From positions 1-18,742 of the forward strand of contig CAMTOW010000005.1 of the NCBI GenBank assembly GCA_947074245.1: DNA of 18,742 nt, read 5' to 3'. The position numbers and the translations under genes are program-made. The notes under the pieces were generated by a model. That model saw only the letters and a program-made list of their open reading frames with translations, was not told the origin of the DNA and did not search any database. The stretch comes from an uncultured Bacteroidales bacterium. Lineage in GTDB: Bacteria > Bacteroidota > Bacteroidia > Bacteroidales > JAUNSR01. Below are positions 15,351-18,742 of the stretch, in pieces (the first letter of the stretch is position 1; every line of letters begins with the position of its first letter).

Positions 15351-15531
15351 GCATGGCAGGTTTTCTGACTCGTTTCCGTCTTCCAGACGCCTTCCCGAAG
15401 CGCTTGGTAGCGATTCAGTGGCAAAGAGGATTGTCTGCGACGTTGATTGAAACACACAGCAGCGGGACTGTCCGGGATTCAAACCCGGTTCCCTTTTAAT
15501 CACGCTCCCGAACGGGTTGGTGAACCGATGC
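15351..15531 (-). promoter_or_regulatory. Cobalamin (B12) riboswitch
   Basis: Read on the minus strand, the conserved cobalamin aptamer blocks appear in order: CGGTTCACC near the 5' end, AAAAGGGAACCGGG with its pairing partner CCCGGA, AGTCCCGCTGCTGT (15456-15469), GCCACTG (15416-15422), GGGAAGGC (15389-15396) and the B12-box-like AGTCAGAAAACCTGCC (15355-15370). A terminal GCAT/ATGC pairing (15528-15531 with 15351-15354) closes the element. It lies 56 nt before the start of the T9SS-sorted protein gene and starts just after a strong promoter. High corrinoid should lower expression of that gene. Confidence 0.95.
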
Positions 15532-15535
15532 GCGA

Positions 15536-15543
15536 CAAAAATA
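15536..15543 (-). promoter_or_regulatory. Promoter -7 box for the riboswitch transcript
   Basis: The minus strand reads TATTTTTG, a full match to TAnnTTTG, with a TTTA 18 bp upstream as a poor -33 element in a very A/T-rich stretch (15540-15590). The first transcribed base would fall right at the 5' end of the cobalamin aptamer, which supports the call. Confidence 0.65.
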
Positions 15544-15727
15544 AAGAAATATTCTGATATATAAATATTTATTTCTAAAAATAGCAAACCACTCTTTTTC
15601 ATTCCGTCGGACTCCGTTTGCGAATGGCTGCCTGCGGAAAAAGAAAAGAGTGACTGCCCTTTTCTCGTTCAAAGGCGCGTTAACAGGCATTCACCCACCC
15701 GCGAATGAGCGTTAGAAGGCGAGAAAA
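15544..15727. other. Non-coding stretch with no recognisable content
   Basis: Between the riboswitch promoter and the palindromes upstream of dcuB I see no credible gene, repeat or RNA. Short frames here have no signal peptide, motif or codon pattern. The left 50 bp are A/T-rich and probably serve the minus-strand promoter. A 5-bp inverted repeat (CATTC/GAATG near 15690-15710) is too short to interpret. Confidence 0.5.
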
Positions 15728-15751
15728 CGAACGTTCGATGCCGTTTAAACG
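15728..15751. promoter_or_regulatory. Two adjacent 10-bp palindromes upstream of dcuB
   Basis: CGAACGTTCG (15728-15737) and CGTTTAAACG (15742-15751) are both perfect palindromes, 4 bp apart, centred about 14 bp from each other. They sit 26-49 bp upstream of the -7 box at 15777, a position suited to a transcription factor. The binding protein is unknown. Confidence 0.4.
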
Positions 15752-15776
15752 AGATGTTTTTAACCGGAAAAGATTG

Positions 15777-15784
15777 TATCTTTA
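15777..15784 (+). promoter_or_regulatory. Probable dcuB promoter -7 box
   Basis: TATCTTTA matches TAnnTTTG at seven of eight positions, and is the best box in the region, 61 bp before the start codon. The -33 element is not a clear TTTG; the T-rich run at 15756-15761 is the nearest candidate. Confidence 0.5.
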
Positions 15785-15844
15785 GGCAGATTTTCATTTT
15801 AGAAAACGCGAAGTTTTCATTTTTAACTCAATTATTTTCACGTT

Positions 15845-17179
15845 ATGTTGATGTTCATACAACTTTTGGTTGTACTTATGGCCCTGTATGTGGGCTCGCG
15901 ATACGGGAGTATCGCTTTGGGAGTGATTTCGGGTATCGGACTGGCAATTCTCGTATTCATGTTCGGACTCAAACCGGGCACACCGCCCACACAAGTTATC
16001 TACATCATTATCGCCGCGGTTACCTGTGCCGGCGTGCTTCAGGCATCGGGCGGTATGGATTATCTGATCCAGATCGCCGAGCGATTTCTACGCAAACACC
16101 CCGAACGGATTACGTTTTACGCACCGGTATGTACCTTTTTCCTAACCGTTTTGGTCGGTACGGGACACGTGATGTACACCCTAATGCCGATCGTAAGCGA
16201 TATCTCTCTGAAAAAAGGGATTCGCCCCGAGCGTCCGTGCGCCGTATCGTCCATCGCATCCCAGTTGGGGATCACCTGTTCGCCTATCGCGGCGGCGGTG
16301 GTAGCGTTCGTAACGATCACCAATGAAAAAACAGGATTGGGAATCACCATTCCCGAAGTGTTGATGGTAACCATTCCGGCATCGCTTTGCGGGCTTCTAG
16401 CCGCGGCAGCCTATTCATTCCGTCGCGGAAAAGAGTTGCATGAAGATCCGATTTTTCAGGCTCGTCTGGCAAATCCGGAGATGCGCGAATATATGTACGG
16501 ATCTACATCTACCACACTCGATAAAGAGTTGCCCAAAGGCGCGTTGCGTTCCGTATTGATCTTTTTTGCAGCGATCCTCACCATCGTTTTGTTTGCCGTA
16601 TTTCCGGGACTGCTCCCGACCTGGGGCGATCCTGCCGAGAAACTATCCATGGCATTGCTGATTCAGATCGTCATGCTGACGGCAGCCGGTTCAATGATCA
16701 TCAGTTGTAATACCGATCCCAAACGCGTTACGTCGGGTTCCGTATGGCAAGCGGGTATGGTAGCCGTAATCGCCATTTATGGAATCGCATGGCTTGCCGA
16801 TACCTTCTTCCTGAATTATAAAGAAGAGATGATGGGTGCATTGCGTGATATTATTTCGGTATATCCCTGGGCGATCGCCTTCGTATTGTTTTTGGTATCC
16901 GTATTGATCAATACGCAGGGAGGGGTGGTATTGGCGATCATGCCGCTTGCTTATGATTTGGGAATTCCATTCGTCGTATTGGCAGGCGTATTGCCGACCG
17001 TATATGGCTATTTCTTCATTCCGAATTATCCGTCGGATATCGCCACGGTCAATTTCGACCGCTCGGGGACAACCGTCATCGGAAAATACCTGTTGAATCA
17101 TAGTTTTATGGCACCGGGTCTGATCTGTATTTCCGTATCGACGCTGATTTCGTACGGATTAGCTCATTTATTGTTCTAA
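15845..17179 (+). CDS. dcuB: Anaerobic C4-dicarboxylate transporter, DcuA/DcuB family
   Basis: This 444-residue, highly hydrophobic protein matches the Dcu family in length (E. coli DcuB has 446 residues) and in its landmarks: MLMFIQLLVVLMALYVGSR at the start, KPGTPP, LQASGGMDYLIQIAERFLRK, VGTGHVMYTLMPIVSDI, KGIRPERPCAVSSIASQLGI and SPIAAAVVAFV. GTGHV and IRPERP are closer to DcuB than to DcuA. The family exchanges succinate, fumarate, malate and aspartate across the inner membrane during anaerobic growth, which fits a fermenting Bacteroidales cell exporting succinate and taking up fumarate or aspartate. No fumarase or aspartase gene is alongside. The gene is monocistronic, with promoter box 15777-15784 and terminator 17199-17239. 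ATG at 15845 aligns with the family's usual N-terminus. Confidence 0.93.
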   Translation: MLMFIQLLVVLMALYVGSRYGSIALGVISGIGLAILVFMFGLKPGTPPTQVIYIIIAAVTCAGVLQASGGMDYLIQIAERFLRKHPERITFYAPVCTFFLTVLVGTGHVMYTLMPIVSDISLKKGIRPERPCAVSSIASQLGITCSPIAAAVVAFVTITNEKTGLGITIPEVLMVTIPASLCGLLAAAAYSFRRGKELHEDPIFQARLANPEMREYMYGSTSTTLDKELPKGALRSVLIFFAAILTIVLFAVFPGLLPTWGDPAEKLSMALLIQIVMLTAAGSMIISCNTDPKRVTSGSVWQAGMVAVIAIYGIAWLADTFFLNYKEEMMGALRDIISVYPWAIAFVLFLVSVLINTQGGVVLAIMPLAYDLGIPFVVLAGVLPTVYGYFFIPNYPSDIATVNFDRSGTTVIGKYLLNHSFMAPGLICISVSTLISYGLAHLLF

Positions 17180-17198
17180 AAAAAGCATTTTGCAAGAG

Positions 17199-17245
17199 AA
17201 AAGCGTTGTTCACTTCATTATTGAAGGAGCAACGCTTTTTATTTG
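17199..17245 (+). terminator. Rho-independent terminator of dcuB
   Basis: AAAAGCGTTG pairs with CAACGCTTTT, with an inner CTTCA/TGAAG stem around loop TTAT, followed by TTTTTATTT. It lies 20 bp past the dcuB stop. Confidence 0.9.
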
Positions 17246-17350
17246 TCAATCGGTTGGTTGAAAGTTCTTAAATATTGGTCGGAAAGGAAAACCTGTAAAA
17301 TACCCCGAAAAGAGTTGCAAAAGTTGTTGGATTTGCACGAGTTATTTCTT

Positions 17351-17358
17351 TATATTTA
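17351..17358 (+). promoter_or_regulatory. Probable promoter -7 box for the beta-barrel protein gene
   Basis: TATATTTA matches TAnnTTTG at seven of eight positions, 23 bp before the ATG; TTGG lies 20 bp upstream of the box (17327-17330) as a possible -33 element. The leader would be very short and A-rich. Confidence 0.5.
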
Positions 17359-17381
17359 CAGTAAACTTAAAAAATTAACCT

Positions 17382-17963
17382 ATGAAAAAATACGTATTCA
17401 TCGTACTGTCCCTCTTGAGTTTACCGATGATTTGCGGCGCACAGACCGTCGAAATGAAACGCCATGAAATCTCCGCCTCGTATGGGGTGAGCCCGACGGC
17501 GGATTATGTTTCGCTTTATGACGGCTTATCGCTGGATCAGATACCGGGCGACCCGCTTCGCAAGGGAAGCATCGATAAATACGGAGCGGTCGGGCTAAAC
17601 TACACCTATCGGATCAGCAAAGTGTTCGGTGTCGGTTTGGCATTGGGATATACGACGCATCATTACAAGATCATCAGCGATATGAACCTGAAGATGGGTA
17701 CCGAAAAAGACAAATACTATTCGGTGATGCCGCGCTTGAAAATTAATTGGATCAACGGAAACAACGTGACGATGTATTCACTTGTAGCTGCCGGAGTTTC
17801 CTTTACAAACTATAGCGCGCCCGGAGTTTCGAAAAAGAAAACGCTGTTCGCATGGCAGGCGTCTCCCGTAGGTATGGAGATCGGAAATACCGTAGCCGGA
17901 TTCGCCGAGGTGGGGATCGGACAGTTCGGGGTAGCGTTGGTGGGCGTACGAGTTCGTTTCTGA
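17382..17963 (+). CDS. Small outer-membrane beta-barrel protein
   Basis: This 193-residue protein has a signal peptide (about 1-21, ending CGAQT). The rest alternates polar and hydrophobic residues in short strands: HEISASYGVSP, YGAVGLNYTYRIS, FGVGLALGYTTHHY, KYYSVMPRLKINWI, VTMYSLVAAGVSFTNY, FAEVGIGQFGVALVGVRVRF. The last residue is an aromatic Phe, the usual ending of outer-membrane beta-barrels inserted by BamA. About eight strands can be counted, as in small OmpA/OmpX/PorT-like barrels. No enzymatic motif is visible and I cannot name a specific family. It follows the dcuB terminator and has its own likely promoter; the next gene starts 117 bp downstream on the same strand. ATG at 17382 follows an A/T-rich leader and begins a clean signal peptide. 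Confidence 0.75.
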   Translation: MKKYVFIVLSLLSLPMICGAQTVEMKRHEISASYGVSPTADYVSLYDGLSLDQIPGDPLRKGSIDKYGAVGLNYTYRISKVFGVGLALGYTTHHYKIISDMNLKMGTEKDKYYSVMPRLKINWINGNNVTMYSLVAAGVSFTNYSAPGVSKKKTLFAWQASPVGMEIGNTVAGFAEVGIGQFGVALVGVRVRF

Positions 17964-18080
17964 TGAAAAGAGACTACGCCCCATTTCATTCTCAGACAAA
18001 TTTCAAAGAAAAAGAGTTGAGACACAACCATATCGGCAAATAGGCGTTATATCCTAAAAACCATCAAATCCGACGACGAT

Positions 18081-18569
18081 ATGAAAAAGATTTTACTCGC
18101 ACTTATTCTCAGCCTGTCAACCTTCCTTTCCGCTTGGGCCGGAGAACCCCTGCCCGACAAATTCATGGGCGTGAAACTGGGCGATAAATACAGTAAAGTT
18201 GAAAAGAAACTGGAAGAAGGTCCCTATAAAGTACTGCCGGTAACCCATCCCGATATTATCGAAGTGGAAAATCCGCGCTGGAACAACCTTCAGTTTCAAG
18301 TAGCCTGGCTGATCTTTAAAGAAGAGAAACTGTTTGCGGTCGAATACCTGGCTTTGTTTAACGACGAGGCTGATATGTATAAGACCTATTATCAATTCAA
18401 GGAATATCTCGAACAGATCTATCTGGACGGAAAGCAGACGGGCAATCCCGATGTCATGCAATTCGAAATTCCCGGAAAGAAAAGCTCACTCAGCGTAAAC
18501 TGCTTCATGCAGACCGTGGATGATACGAAAATCTATGTGATGAAAGCGCGTATCATCGAGAATGAGTAA
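18081..18569 (+). CDS. Small secreted protein of unknown function
   Basis: This 162-residue protein has a clear signal peptide (about 1-20, MKKILLALILSLSTFLSAWA). The mature part begins GEPLPDKFMGVKLGDKYSKVEKKLEEG. The pattern GVKLGDKYSKVEKKL recalls the start of small periplasmic proteins in which a strand leads into a helix that measures a loop (as in SmpA/OmlA-like folds), but the similarity is too short for a family call. Later segments alternate strands and helices (LQFQVAWLIFKEEKLFAVEYLALF; TYYQFKEYLEQIYLD), suggesting a compact alpha/beta domain. There is a single cysteine (C140) and no lipobox. The 117-bp gap before it has no obvious promoter. It may be co-transcribed with the beta-barrel gene. 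I do not recognise its function. Confidence 0.75.
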   Translation: MKKILLALILSLSTFLSAWAGEPLPDKFMGVKLGDKYSKVEKKLEEGPYKVLPVTHPDIIEVENPRWNNLQFQVAWLIFKEEKLFAVEYLALFNDEADMYKTYYQFKEYLEQIYLDGKQTGNPDVMQFEIPGKKSSLSVNCFMQTVDDTKIYVMKARIIENE

Positions 18570-18653
18570 TTCGGAATTGTTTCGTAACGCAGACAACAGA
18601 AAACATCACCATACGGATAATTCTTCTAATTGAACTCCAATAAAAAACGAACG

Positions 18654-18673
18654 CTTCTGCCTATTCAGCAGAA
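18654..18673 (+). terminator. Truncated terminator hairpin at the contig edge
   Basis: TTCTGC, loop CTATTCA, GCAGAA form a 6-bp stem preceded by AAAAAACGAACGC. The next base needed to extend the stem (G opposite C18654) is replaced by the first base of adapter-like sequence. The natural hairpin probably continued as GCAGAAGCG followed by a T-run and is cut off by the artefact. Confidence 0.45.
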
Positions 18674-18742
18674 AGATCGGAAGAGCGCCGTGTAGGGAAC
18701 GAGCTGTAAGATTAATTTACATCGATGTGGTCCGCGTCTCGT
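18674..18742. other. Illumina adapter sequence (assembly artefact)
   Basis: From 18674 the sequence begins AGATCGGAAGAGC, the common start of Illumina TruSeq adapters, and continues CGTGTAGGGAA and GAG, following the adapter read-through sequence with a few mismatches. The final 35 bases loosely follow the rest of the adapter (GTGGTC...TCTCGT) with many errors. It is not genomic DNA and should be trimmed. Confidence 0.93.

Noticed and set aside
15296..15457. N-terminal extension of the T9SS-sorted protein frame beginning MCFNQRRRQ
   Set aside because: It would be translated through the cobalamin riboswitch and hides the obvious signal peptide at residue 55; the start at 15295 is far more likely.
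15318..15602. Minus-strand frame of 94 residues across the riboswitch
   Set aside because: It overlaps the promoter and the conserved aptamer blocks, and its protein has no motif or plausible leader.
15754..16326. 190-residue frame overlapping the start of dcuB
   Set aside because: It is out of frame with the clear Dcu transporter, and its low-complexity R/G/Y-rich sequence has no motif.

Overview
This window comes from a member of the phylum Bacteroidota, most likely a Bacteroidales species outside the genus Bacteroides itself. The evidence is the promoter style (-7 boxes of the TAnnTTTG type), A/T-rich leaders without Shine-Dalgarno sequences, DUF4857 and DUF4838 proteins, Bacteroidetes-type eight-helix FtsX permeases, and a type IX secretion (T9SS) C-terminal sorting domain, which Bacteroides proper generally lacks. 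The right edge is a contig end: from 18674 onward the sequence reads as Illumina adapter, not genome.

Layout, left to right. (1) 1-1957, + strand: the end of an integral membrane protein gene, a DUF4857 protein and a Cys/His-rich OB-fold-like lipoprotein, apparently one operon, closed by a strong hairpin (2014-2049) shared with the convergent gene on the other side. (2) 2067-2783, - strand: an exported GH25-lysozyme-like protein whose usual catalytic acids look substituted. (3) 2961-8713, - strand: a four-gene tripartite ABC export system in the order TolC-like outer-membrane channel, periplasmic adaptor, ATPase, FtsX/MacB-type permease. (4) 8984-11619, + strand and divergent: a sigma-54 enhancer-binding response regulator and its membrane histidine kinase, overlapping by one base. 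The 270-bp divergent gap holds a near-consensus sigma-54 promoter facing the export operon and a perfect 17+17 bp inverted repeat about 100 bp upstream of the predicted start, so promoter, enhancer site, activator, sensor and target appear to form one compact module. (5) 11699-13936, - strand: an exported DUF4838 protein with a C-terminal discoidin-like domain, probably acting on glycans. (6) 14108-15531, - strand: a cobalamin riboswitch immediately followed by one T9SS-sorted surface protein gene and then a strong terminator. No btuB lies next to it here. (7) 15845-17179, + strand: a DcuB-type C4-dicarboxylate transporter with its own promoter, terminator and two adjacent palindromes upstream. 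(8) 17382-18569, + strand: a small outer-membrane beta-barrel protein and a small secreted protein of unknown function.

The only stretch over 300 bp without a gene is 15296-15844. It holds the cobalamin riboswitch and its promoter, the dcuB promoter region with paired palindromes, and about 180 bp (15544-15727) in which I see nothing recognisable.

The two most interesting regulatory pieces are the self-contained sigma-54 export module and the B12-controlled, T9SS-exported protein. All functional assignments come from reading motifs by eye; no database search was run.
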